From assembly GCA_029861675.1 (NCBI GenBank), contig JAOTYV010000325.1, positions 1-5,064 on the forward strand: a stretch of 5,064 nt of DNA, read 5' to 3'. Below, piece after piece: positions 1 to 5,064 of the stretch. Source of the DNA: Alphaproteobacteria bacterium (lineage in GTDB: Bacteria > Pseudomonadota > Alphaproteobacteria > UBA8366). Under the pieces are notes generated by a model. The model had not been told where the DNA came from. It saw nothing but the letters and a program-made list of their open reading frames with translations, and searched no databases. Position 1 is the first letter of the stretch, and each line of letters begins with the position of its first letter. The translations under genes were made by a program, and so were the position numbers.

Positions 1-201
1 TTGGTCGCCACGGTTACGCCGGTGCCGGTACCGCAGAAGATGCTTGAATTCGATCTGTGGTTCCTGCTGGCGATCACCATCGTGCTGTCATTGTGGGTGC
101 GCATGCTGCCGCAAATCGGCCGCGCCGCCGGTGCGGGGTTCGTCCTGCTTTATTGCGGCTACGTTGTTTGGCAGTATACCGCCGGTACGGGCTCTCTCTA
201 G
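1..201 (+). CDS. Calcium/sodium antiporter-type membrane protein, C-terminal fragment (5' end outside the window)
   Basis: Only the last 66 residues are present. The first codon in the window is TTG, but the reading frame is open to the window edge, so this is most likely the interior of a longer gene rather than a true start. Two hydrophobic segments are visible, at about residues 18-36 (beginning FDLWFLLAITIVL) and 43-60 (GAGFVLLYCGYVVWQY). They are separated by a short loop ending in GRAAG. An FDLW-type helix, then an Arg/Gly turn, then a LLYxxYxxW helix is the pattern I know from the last two helices of the YrbG/CaxA-type Na+/Ca2+ exchanger family in the inner membrane. The family's acidic ion-binding motifs would lie upstream and cannot be checked here. 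Another multi-pass transporter is the main alternative. The gene ends 88 bp before the next start. Confidence 0.7.
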   Translation: MVATVTPVPVPQKMLEFDLWFLLAITIVLSLWVRMLPQIGRAAGAGFVLLYCGYVVWQYTAGTGSL

Positions 202-289
202 GACGCCCAATGTCCCCGGGCTGCGCTGGCCGGGCCGGTTTCTTTCAGCCCAATGACGATAAAAACAACAAGCAGCGGAAGGAAACGCA

Positions 290-1342
290 ATGGGAAAGCG
301 GATCGTCGTTCTCGGCGCCGGCGCGATCGGCGGCTATGCGGGCGCCCACATGACACGGGCCGGCGAGGATGTGACCCTGGTCGATCCCTGGCCCGAGCAT
401 GTCGACCGGATGAACCGGCATGGCATGAAGATCGACGGATTGACGGAGCCGGAATGCGTCACCATTCCGGTCAAGGCGATCCACATGACCGAGATGCAGA
501 GAATCTCCAAGGGCCGGCCGATCGATATCGGCTTCTGCAGCGTCAAATCCTACGACACCGAATGGGCATGCTTTCTGCTCAAACAATATCTGGCGCCGGA
601 TGGGTTTGTCGTTTCGTTGCAGAACTGCATGAACGAGGAAATGGTCGCGCGGACGGTCGGCGCGGAGAAGACCGTCGGCTGCATCGCCAGCACGATCGCG
701 GCGGAACTTATCGGTCCCGGCCACGTCCAGCGCAATGTTCCGCTGGGCGACGCGAACCATGCGGTGTTCCGGGTCGGTGAGTTGCACGGCCGCGTCACGC
801 CGCGGGCGCAGGAAGTTTCCGAATTGATGAAGTGCGGCGACACGTCCATGGTGACCACTAATCTTTGGGGCGAGCGCTGGACGAAACTCATCGTGAACAG
901 CATGCGAAACGGTTTGTCGGCGGCCACGGGAATGAGCGGCCGGGAACGGGATTCGGATCCGGTAACGCGCGACATCTCGCTCCGCATCGGTGCGGAGGCG
1001 GTCCGCGTCGGCTGGGCGCTCGGCTATCGGCTGGAGAAGGTGGCCGGCATGCTGCCGGAGGATATCGTCGGCGCGGTCGACGGCTACAATGCCGCGCGAA
1101 AGCGCGTCGACGAGGCGATGGACGAAGGCAACAAGTTGCGCAATGACGCGCAGCGCCCATCGATGGGCCAGGACATGGCCAAGGGTCGCCGGACCGAAAT
1201 CGAGCTGATCAACGGGTTCGTCGCCGCCAAGGGCGAAGCGGTGGGGATCGAGACCCCGGCGAACAGCGCCCTGGTGGAGGCGGTCAAACGGGTCGAAAAG
1301 GGCGAAATCCCCGCCAGCAAGGACGTCGTTGCGCGGATTTGA
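290..1342 (+). CDS. Ketopantoate reductase (ApbA/PanE)-family NAD(P)-dependent oxidoreductase
   Basis: This 350-residue protein has the two-domain ketopantoate reductase layout. The N-terminal Rossmann fold opens with GAGAIGG at residues 9-15. The ligands known from E. coli PanE all have counterparts: Lys72 = K86 (in SVKSYDT), Asn98 = N112 (in LQNCMNEE), the catalytic Lys = K199 (in WTKLIVNSMRNG), Ser244 = S291 (in PSMGQD) and Glu256 = E303 (in RTEIELINGF). An active 2-ketoacid reductase is therefore likely. It is about 47 residues longer than E. coli PanE, with much of the extra length between about residues 215 and 290. The second strand ends in VDPW, placing Asp32 where PanE has Arg31, which usually favours NADH over NADPH. 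No pantothenate genes are nearby, so the substrate is uncertain and a panE name is not justified. The ATG has a good ribosome site (AAGGA at 279-283, 6-base spacing). It is probably a soluble cytoplasmic enzyme. Confidence 0.9.
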   Translation: MGKRIVVLGAGAIGGYAGAHMTRAGEDVTLVDPWPEHVDRMNRHGMKIDGLTEPECVTIPVKAIHMTEMQRISKGRPIDIGFCSVKSYDTEWACFLLKQYLAPDGFVVSLQNCMNEEMVARTVGAEKTVGCIASTIAAELIGPGHVQRNVPLGDANHAVFRVGELHGRVTPRAQEVSELMKCGDTSMVTTNLWGERWTKLIVNSMRNGLSAATGMSGRERDSDPVTRDISLRIGAEAVRVGWALGYRLEKVAGMLPEDIVGAVDGYNAARKRVDEAMDEGNKLRNDAQRPSMGQDMAKGRRTEIELINGFVAAKGEAVGIETPANSALVEAVKRVEKGEIPASKDVVARI

Positions 1343-1355
1343 GGGAGGTAAGACG

Positions 1356-1395
1356 GCCGAATCCTGCGAATATTCGGGCGCGGCTATTTTTTTTT
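1356..1395 (+). terminator. Probable intrinsic terminator after the oxidoreductase gene
   Basis: CCGAAT (1357-1362) pairs with ATTCGG (1372-1377) around a 9-base loop. As an alternative or outer pairing, GCCG (1356-1359) can pair with CGGC (1381-1384). A run of nine T residues follows at 1387-1395. It begins 14 bases after the oxidoreductase stop codon and about 70 bases before the sigma factor start. It probably separates the metabolic gene from the sigma/VWA unit. The core stem is only 6 bp and sits several bases from the T run, so strength is uncertain. Confidence 0.65.
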
Positions 1396-1464
1396 AAAGA
1401 AATTTCCAAGGATTTCGTGCGCACCATCGTCTAACCGGCAGGAAAGCAAGCCAGGGCCCCCTTG

Positions 1465-2007
1465 ATGACGGAACCGGTGGACGAAAATACCCTGATAAAA
1501 CAGGCGCAAAGCGGTGATCGGGCGGCGTTCGAAGCGCTGTTGCGCACCTATTACGACGTCATCTTCAGGATCGCCTATAAATGGTGCGGCGACAAAGCCG
1601 ATGCCGAGGATATTACGCAGAATGCGTGTATCAAGCTGGCCCGGTCGATCGACCGGTTTCGGTTCGAATCCACGTTTCTGACCTGGCTCTATCCGCTGGT
1701 GATCAACACGGCGAAGGATTGGGTGAAGAGACGCGTGCGCAACAAAACCACGAACATCGATGCCGTAGCCGAACCCGCGGAAGCCCCGACGGGCGACGGC
1801 AAGGTGTTTGCGCGGCAGATCATGGCCTATGTGCGCCGCCTTCCTGAGAAGGAGAAGGAGGCACTCTATCTGGTTTTCAGTGCGGGAATGAGCCATCGCG
1901 AGGCGGCAACGGTCATGGCGTGCAAGGAAAGTACCGTCTCCTGGTATATCCACGAAGCCCGCAAGAAGCTGCAATCGTTTCAAGCACAGGAGTGCCGTTA
2001 TGGATGA
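1465..2007 (+). CDS. RNA polymerase sigma factor, sigma-70 family, ECF type
   Basis: This 180-residue protein contains the two domains of an extracytoplasmic-function sigma factor and nothing more. Region 2, about residues 8-92, includes SGDRAAFEALLRTYYDVIF, then DKADAEDITQNACIKL for core RNA polymerase binding, and FLTWLYPLVINTAKDWVKRR for -10 recognition and melting. A charged linker spans about 93-114. Region 4, about 115-172, includes RRLPEKEKEALYL and the helix-turn-helix MSHREAATVMACKESTVSWYIHEARKKL, which would contact the -35 element. The start is well bounded: an in-frame stop lies at 1432-1434 and the only candidates after it are TTG at 1462 and the adjacent ATG at 1465. I prefer the ATG, with AGGG at 1453-1456. 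The DITQNACIKL segment departs from the common DLVQExFL form, pointing to a less usual ECF subgroup. The 3' end overlaps the VWA gene by 8 bases, so the two are probably co-expressed. Target promoters are unknown. Confidence 0.93.
   Translation: MTEPVDENTLIKQAQSGDRAAFEALLRTYYDVIFRIAYKWCGDKADAEDITQNACIKLARSIDRFRFESTFLTWLYPLVINTAKDWVKRRVRNKTTNIDAVAEPAEAPTGDGKVFARQIMAYVRRLPEKEKEALYLVFSAGMSHREAATVMACKESTVSWYIHEARKKLQSFQAQECRYG
1988..1992 (+). promoter_or_regulatory. Ribosome binding site of the VWA gene, inside the sigma factor gene
   Basis: AGGAG lies 7 bases before the ATG at 2000 and is embedded in the last codons of the sigma factor gene. The stop codon at 2005-2007 falls just beyond this ATG, so ribosomes finishing the sigma factor can restart there. 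This supports the long N-terminus of the VWA protein and translational coupling of the pair. Confidence 0.8.
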
Positions 2008-4147
2008 GCGGCAATTGACGGAAATTCTAAAGGCGGATGACGTTCCGGTGGCGGATGAGAATGCGCGCAAGCGGGCGATGAACCTGGCGCTCGGCGCTTT
2101 CGACGAAGCCCAGCGCGACAAAGAAAAGAATCGCCAAGGAATTGGTCTGCTCGGTCGTCTCATAGGTCGATCCAACAATCGATCCGGGAGACGACCCATG
2201 AAGAAATGGCATTTGGTTGGCGGCATGGCGACCGCGATGACGGTGGTGCTTGCCGTCGTGACCTACGACGTGGCCAAGGATAGAGGCCTTCGTTTTGAAG
2301 ACAGCTCGGAAGAAAGGAAGTTGGGAATCATCGGTAGCGGCAAGCCGGCCAGTCGACCCGAAGCGGAACGCGACGGCGGCCAGGTTCGATCGCCGGGCGA
2401 CCGGGCGCCGGCATCGGGCGACAAGAAATCACGGGAAATTTTCGCGAAAGACGAACTCCAGGCGAAACCGGATCGCCGTTTGAAACCCTCGATCGCCCGA
2501 CCCAGCGAGCCCGCGCCGGTTCAGCCGCCGGTAGCGGCGATATTGCAATCTCCGCCGCGGCATTCCGGGCAAGGCGCGGCAAGCGGCGCTCTGGTCGAGC
2601 GCCTTCAGAAGCGGAGCAGCGTGACGCGGAAAGCGGTCGGCCAGCGGAAACTGCGCCAGGCCGATGATGCGTCGGGTCGGTACTACAAGGACGTCGGTCG
2701 CGACCAGTTTCAGCAGATCGCCGAGAACGAGATCAAGCGTGTCGGCGACGCACCGGTATCGACCTTTTCGGTCGATGTCGACACCGCCTCCTATTCCTTC
2801 ATGCGGCGCCAGTTGAACCGCGGTGTCTTGCCGCAAAAAAACGCCATCCGGGTGGAGGAGCTGGTCAACTATTTCGACTATGCCTATCCGCTGCCGGCGT
2901 CGCGCGAGCGGCCGTTCCATGCATCGGTCAGCGTGACGCCAAGCCCGTGGAAGAAGGGCAACAAGCTGCTCCATATCGGCATCAAGGGCTACGACGTCGA
3001 TGCGGACGTGAAACCGCGCAGCAACCTGGTGTTTCTGCTCGACGTGTCCGGGTCGATGAATGCGCCGGACAAGCTGCCGCTGATGGTCAATTCGCTGAAG
3101 TTGCTGCTCGACACCTTGAAGCCCGACGATACGGTCGCGATCGTCGTTTATGCGGGCGCGGCGGGGACGGTGCTGGAACCGACCAAAGCAGCGGAGAAGC
3201 ACAAGATCCTGGCGGCGCTCGATAAGCTGCGCGCCGGCGGCTCGACGGCGGGCGCGGCGGGCATCCGCCAGGCCTACGCGCTGGCCCAGGGGACGTTCGA
3301 CAAGAAGGCGGTCAATCGGGTGATCCTGGCGACCGATGGCGACTTCAATGTCGGCATAACCAATCGCGAGGAGCTCAAGGGCTTCATCGAACGAAAACGG
3401 AAGACAGGCATTTTCCTGTCGGTATTCGGGTTCGGTCAGGGCAATCTGAACGATCACCTGATGCAGACGCTGGCGCAGAACGGCAACGGCGTGGCCGCCC
3501 ATATCGACACGCTCAACGAGGCGCGCAAGGTTCTGGTCGAGGAAGCGTCCTCGACGCTGTTCCCGATCGCCAAGGACGTGAAGCTCCAGGTGGAGTTCAA
3601 TCCGGCGACGGTCGCGGAATACCGGCTGATCGGCTACGAGACCCGGGCGCTCAAGCGCGAGGATTTCAAGAACGACAAGGTCGACGCCGGCGACATCGGC
3701 GCCGGACACACGGTCACCGCGATCTATGAGATCACGCCGGTCAAGGGCGGCGAGCCGATGATCGGCGCCAGCCGCTACCGCTCGACGGAATCCGCCAAAA
3801 AACCGGCGACCAAATTCGGCGAGGAATATGCCTTCCTGAAGATCCGCTACAAGCTGCCGGATCAGGACAAGTCGACGCTGATCTCGACGCCAGTCACCGT
3901 CGCCAACGAGATCGAAAGTAATGCAAAAGGCGATGCCGCGGTGCGGTCGCGCGAGACGCGCTGGGCGACGGCGGTGGCCGCATTCGGCCAGCTTCTGAAG
4001 GGCGGCAAATACACCGGTGCGTACTCGTATGACGATGTGATCGCGCTGGCGAGCACGGCCAAGGGCGACGATCCGTTCGGCTACCGCGCCGAGTTCATCA
4101 ACCTGGTGCGGCTCGCCCGTTCCGTGTCGGGGCGGTCGGGAAAGTAA
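2000..4147 (+). CDS. Membrane-anchored von Willebrand factor type A protein, YfbK-like, with a possible anti-sigma N-terminal segment
   Basis: The 715-residue protein has five parts. Residues 1-66 are a charged, soluble, helix-prone segment (e.g. ARKRAMNLALGAFDEAQRD). Residues 71-89 form one membrane span, preceded by RSGRRPMKKW; the positive-inside rule puts the N-terminus in the cytoplasm and the rest in the periplasm. Residues about 95-225 are a basic, Pro/Ser/Ala-rich, probably disordered linker. Residues about 226-325 are the VWA-associated N-terminal domain (APVSTFSVDVDTASYSFMRR, IRVEELVNYFDY). Residues 341-515 are the VWA domain with a complete MIDAS: D348/S350/S352 in DVSGSM, T416, and D446 in ATDGDFN. 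Residues about 525-710 match the DUF3520 C-terminus of YfbK proteins (GHTVTAIYEITP, EEYAFLKIRYKLP). E. coli YfbK is shorter, and the extra length here is N-terminal. There is no cysteine, hence no lipobox and no zinc anti-sigma motif. Overlap with the sigma gene suggests the N-terminus restrains that sigma factor; this is inference. The VWA/DUF3520 assignment is firm; the biological role is not known. Confidence 0.95.
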   Translation: MDERQLTEILKADDVPVADENARKRAMNLALGAFDEAQRDKEKNRQGIGLLGRLIGRSNNRSGRRPMKKWHLVGGMATAMTVVLAVVTYDVAKDRGLRFEDSSEERKLGIIGSGKPASRPEAERDGGQVRSPGDRAPASGDKKSREIFAKDELQAKPDRRLKPSIARPSEPAPVQPPVAAILQSPPRHSGQGAASGALVERLQKRSSVTRKAVGQRKLRQADDASGRYYKDVGRDQFQQIAENEIKRVGDAPVSTFSVDVDTASYSFMRRQLNRGVLPQKNAIRVEELVNYFDYAYPLPASRERPFHASVSVTPSPWKKGNKLLHIGIKGYDVDADVKPRSNLVFLLDVSGSMNAPDKLPLMVNSLKLLLDTLKPDDTVAIVVYAGAAGTVLEPTKAAEKHKILAALDKLRAGGSTAGAAGIRQAYALAQGTFDKKAVNRVILATDGDFNVGITNREELKGFIERKRKTGIFLSVFGFGQGNLNDHLMQTLAQNGNGVAAHIDTLNEARKVLVEEASSTLFPIAKDVKLQVEFNPATVAEYRLIGYETRALKREDFKNDKVDAGDIGAGHTVTAIYEITPVKGGEPMIGASRYRSTESAKKPATKFGEEYAFLKIRYKLPDQDKSTLISTPVTVANEIESNAKGDAAVRSRETRWATAVAAFGQLLKGGKYTGAYSYDDVIALASTAKGDDPFGYRAEFINLVRLARSVSGRSGK
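2186..2190 (+). promoter_or_regulatory. Internal Shine-Dalgarno sequence before Met67 of the VWA gene
   Basis: GGGAG stands exactly 7 bases before the in-frame ATG at 2198-2200, which encodes Met67. A protein begun there would start MKKWHLVGGMATAM, which reads as a signal-anchor: two lysines followed by a hydrophobic stretch. It would have the periplasmic domains but lack the 66-residue cytoplasmic segment. This could be a real second start, or the true start if the upstream one is unused. It could also be a chance match in GC-rich sequence. Confidence 0.4.
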
Positions 4148-4156
4148 CGTTCAATC

Positions 4157-4212
4157 CGGTTTGCGGAAGGGCGGTGGGGTGGTGTGCTTTCGGCGCGCCA
4201 CCCCGCGAACCG
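4157..4212 (+). terminator. Strong GC-rich stem-loop after the VWA gene, without a T tract
   Basis: GGGGTGGTGTGC (4176-4187) pairs with GCGCGCCACCCC (4193-4204) as a 12-bp stem with two G-T wobbles and a 5-base TTTCG loop. An outer arm, CGGTTTGC (4157-4164) with GCGAACCG (4205-4212), adds 8 bp with one wobble, leaving an 11-base bulge on the left side. It starts 10 bases after the stop codon. No T run follows, so it may protect the mRNA 3' end, act as a Rho-linked or processing site, or be a dispersed palindromic element, rather than be a classical terminator. The pairing is seen directly; the role is inferred. Confidence 0.5.
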
Positions 4213-4306
4213 TTGCAGGGTCGCTATCGCGGCCTATCCGTCTGCCAATCTTTGAGGTAGCCTTCGATCCGTCGTTTCGGCGGTAGGCAGTGCGGGAGGT
4301 GTTTTC

Positions 4307-4792
4307 ATGTGGCGAGCGATTGCGACCTTTCTGGTCGGCGGTATCCTGGGGACGGCATTCGGAGTCGCCGTCGGATTTTTTGCCTATCCCTTCGTTTTCC
4401 CGCCGCCCGCGGCGATGGAAACCCTGACCGCGGAGGAGCGGGCGGTACGCGTGGCGCAGGGCAGTTTCATTCACGCAAACCCGTCCGATCCGGTCCATTA
4501 CGGAAAGGGCAAGGTTGCGGTTTATAAGGATCTCGTCCATCTCGACATGGATTTCGAGGTGGGGCCGGGGCCAAAGTTTCATGTCTATCTGGTGCCTAAG
4601 GAAAAGGTTCGCCAGTCGTCGGACGTGAAGGAGACCATGTTCGTCGATCTCGGCCGGCTGCGTTCCTTCAAGGGCAGCCAGAAGTACCGGATCCCTGAAG
4701 GTCTGAATTTGAAGGACTATGCAAGCGTGGTGATCTGGTGCGAGCAGTTCGGCGTGCTGATCTCACCGGCGGATCTGGCGTTCGAGAATTAG
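4307..4792 (+). CDS. Membrane-anchored DM13-domain protein (putative electron-transfer domain)
   Basis: This 161-residue protein has one N-terminal hydrophobic helix, about residues 7-30, then a Pro-rich turn (FPPPAA). The rest forms a DM13 domain at about 48-158. Family features are GSF (52-54), the GKGKVAVYKD strand (66-75), GPKFHVYL (88-95), DLGRLRSFKGSQKYRIP (114-130) and VVIWCEQFGVLIS (141-153), which carries the near-invariant DM13 cysteine, C145. That is the only cysteine in the protein. DM13 has been proposed to take part in redox or electron transfer, with the cysteine as a possible cofactor ligand, but its biochemical role is not settled. No signal-peptidase site is clear, so I expect an inner-membrane anchor with the domain in the periplasm. 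The start is supported by GGGAGG at 4294-4299, 6 bases before the ATG. It lies 159 bp after the VWA gene in the same direction and could be transcribed with it or alone. Confidence 0.88.
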   Translation: MWRAIATFLVGGILGTAFGVAVGFFAYPFVFPPPAAMETLTAEERAVRVAQGSFIHANPSDPVHYGKGKVAVYKDLVHLDMDFEVGPGPKFHVYLVPKEKVRQSSDVKETMFVDLGRLRSFKGSQKYRIPEGLNLKDYASVVIWCEQFGVLISPADLAFEN

Positions 4793-4805
4793 GCCGCATG
4801 GCGGG

Positions 4806-5064
4806 TCAGCGGCCGCCGTCCTTTTGCAGTTTGTCTATTTCCGCGGCGTCCCAGCCAAGCCATTCCTGCAAAACCGCTCCCGTATCCTGGCCGAGCAGCG
4901 GGGGCGGCTGCATCGGCGTGTCGGTGTCGTCGATGCGCCAGGGCGGGCCGACCACGCGGATCGCCCCCGACGTGGGATGGTCGAGCGTCCGCACGACGCC
5001 GCGATGGAGAATTTGCGGGTCGCCCAGCGACTCTTCGTAATTCTGCACCGGCGCGAAGGGGATA
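4806..5064 (-). CDS. CaiB/BaiF family (class III) CoA-transferase, C-terminal fragment (5' end outside the window)
   Basis: The minus-strand frame is open to the window edge, and about 85 C-terminal residues are visible. Read from the edge it begins IPFAPVQNYEESLGDPQI. This is the family's conserved segment in which a Pro-rich strand leads into 'V.s..E...DPQ'. It continues with HRGVVRTLDHPTSGAIRVVGPP, then PPPLLGQDTGAVLQEWLG and a short tail ending KDGGR. These are standard C-terminal features of family III acyl-CoA:carboxylate CoA-transferases, which move CoA between organic acids through an enzyme aspartyl-CoA intermediate. The catalytic aspartate is upstream and outside the window, so activity and substrate cannot be judged. 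A GTG at 5046-5048 could be mistaken for a start, but homology continues across it. The gene converges with the DM13 gene, with 13 bp between their stop codons. Confidence 0.9.
   Translation of the reverse strand, partial: IPFAPVQNYEESLGDPQILHRGVVRTLDHPTSGAIRVVGPPWRIDDTDTPMQPPPLLGQDTGAVLQEWLGWDAAEIDKLQKDGGR

Noticed and set aside
215..245. Possible terminator after the antiporter gene: CCCGG/CCGGG stem followed by a T-rich TTTCTTT
   Set aside because: The stem is only 5 bp with a 10-base loop, and the T tract is interrupted and set off by four bases. This is common by chance at this GC content.
245..787. A 180-codon minus-strand open frame and a 175-codon plus-strand frame starting at 253, both over the oxidoreductase gene
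   Set aside because: Both are compositionally biased shadows. The oxidoreductase frame has catalytic motifs and a ribosome site; these frames have neither.
1405..1436. A possible ECF autoregulatory promoter upstream of the sigma gene (CGTCTAA at 1428-1434 as -10)
   Set aside because: The -10-like CGTC is present, but no GGAAC- or GAAC-like -35 element stands 16-17 bases upstream; the sequence there is CCAAGGATTT. A promoter probably exists in 1396-1464, but I cannot place it.
1384..2226. A 280-codon minus-strand open frame opposite the sigma factor gene
   Set aside because: It has no domain signal, its start has no convincing ribosome site, and it covers the clear sigma factor frame in full.
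2429..3709. A 426-codon open frame on the minus strand, antisense to the VWA gene
   Set aside because: Its translation is Arg/Leu/Val/His-rich with no recognisable domain. It lies opposite strongly conserved VWA coding sequence, as expected of a mirror frame in GC-rich DNA.
4213..4240. Possible promoter for the DM13 gene: TTGCAG, 16-base spacer, TATCCG
   Set aside because: Each hexamer matches the sigma-70 consensus at only three of six positions, too weak to call.
4242..4290. Possible folded 5' leader of the DM13 gene: CTGCC (4242-4246) with GGCAG (4286-4290), plus an inner CCGTCG/CGGCGG hairpin
   Set aside because: The outer stem is 5 bp and encloses a long, mostly unpaired region. It does not match any riboswitch or leader class I recognise.
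4806..5048. A complete small minus-strand gene starting at the GTG at 5046-5048
   Set aside because: CoA-transferase homology continues upstream of this codon (IPFAP precedes it in frame), so this is the tail of a longer gene cut by the window.

Overview
This is a GC-rich window of chromosomal character with six protein-coding genes, two of them cut by the window edges. Codon use and the families present (a divergent ketopantoate-reductase-like enzyme, a class III CoA-transferase, and a sigma factor overlapping a YfbK-like von Willebrand protein) suggest an alphaproteobacterium, possibly Rhodospirillales-like. That placement is inferred from gene content, not from a phylogenetic marker. No RNA gene, insertion sequence, CRISPR array or phage gene is visible.

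Layout. Positions 1-201 hold the C-terminal end of a calcium/sodium antiporter-type membrane protein. Positions 290-1342 hold a complete ketopantoate reductase-family oxidoreductase, followed by a hairpin and a nine-T run (about 1356-1395) that looks like an intrinsic terminator. A separate unit follows: an ECF-type sigma factor (1465-2007) whose last 8 bases overlap the start of a 715-residue membrane-anchored VWA protein (2000-4147). A strong GC-rich stem-loop lies just beyond that gene. Next is a small membrane-anchored DM13-domain protein (4307-4792). It converges with the 3' end of a CaiB/BaiF CoA-transferase on the minus strand (4806 to the window edge).

How the genes work together. The sigma factor and the VWA protein are the centre of interest. 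They are translationally overlapped. The VWA protein has a short cytoplasmic N-terminal segment, one membrane span, a long basic linker, and then the VWA-associated N-terminal domain, a VWA domain with an intact MIDAS and a DUF3520-type C-terminus, all predicted to be periplasmic. This layout fits a sigma/anti-sigma pair in which the anti-sigma segment is fused to a periplasmic metal-dependent adhesion module. That role is an inference; the sequence shows only the overlap, the topology and the domains. A well-placed Shine-Dalgarno sequence before an internal ATG (Met67) could yield a second form lacking the cytoplasmic segment. The DM13 protein is also predicted to be anchored in the inner membrane with its domain outside, so it may work in the same compartment, but it has its own leader region. 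The outer genes appear to be unrelated metabolic or transport genes.
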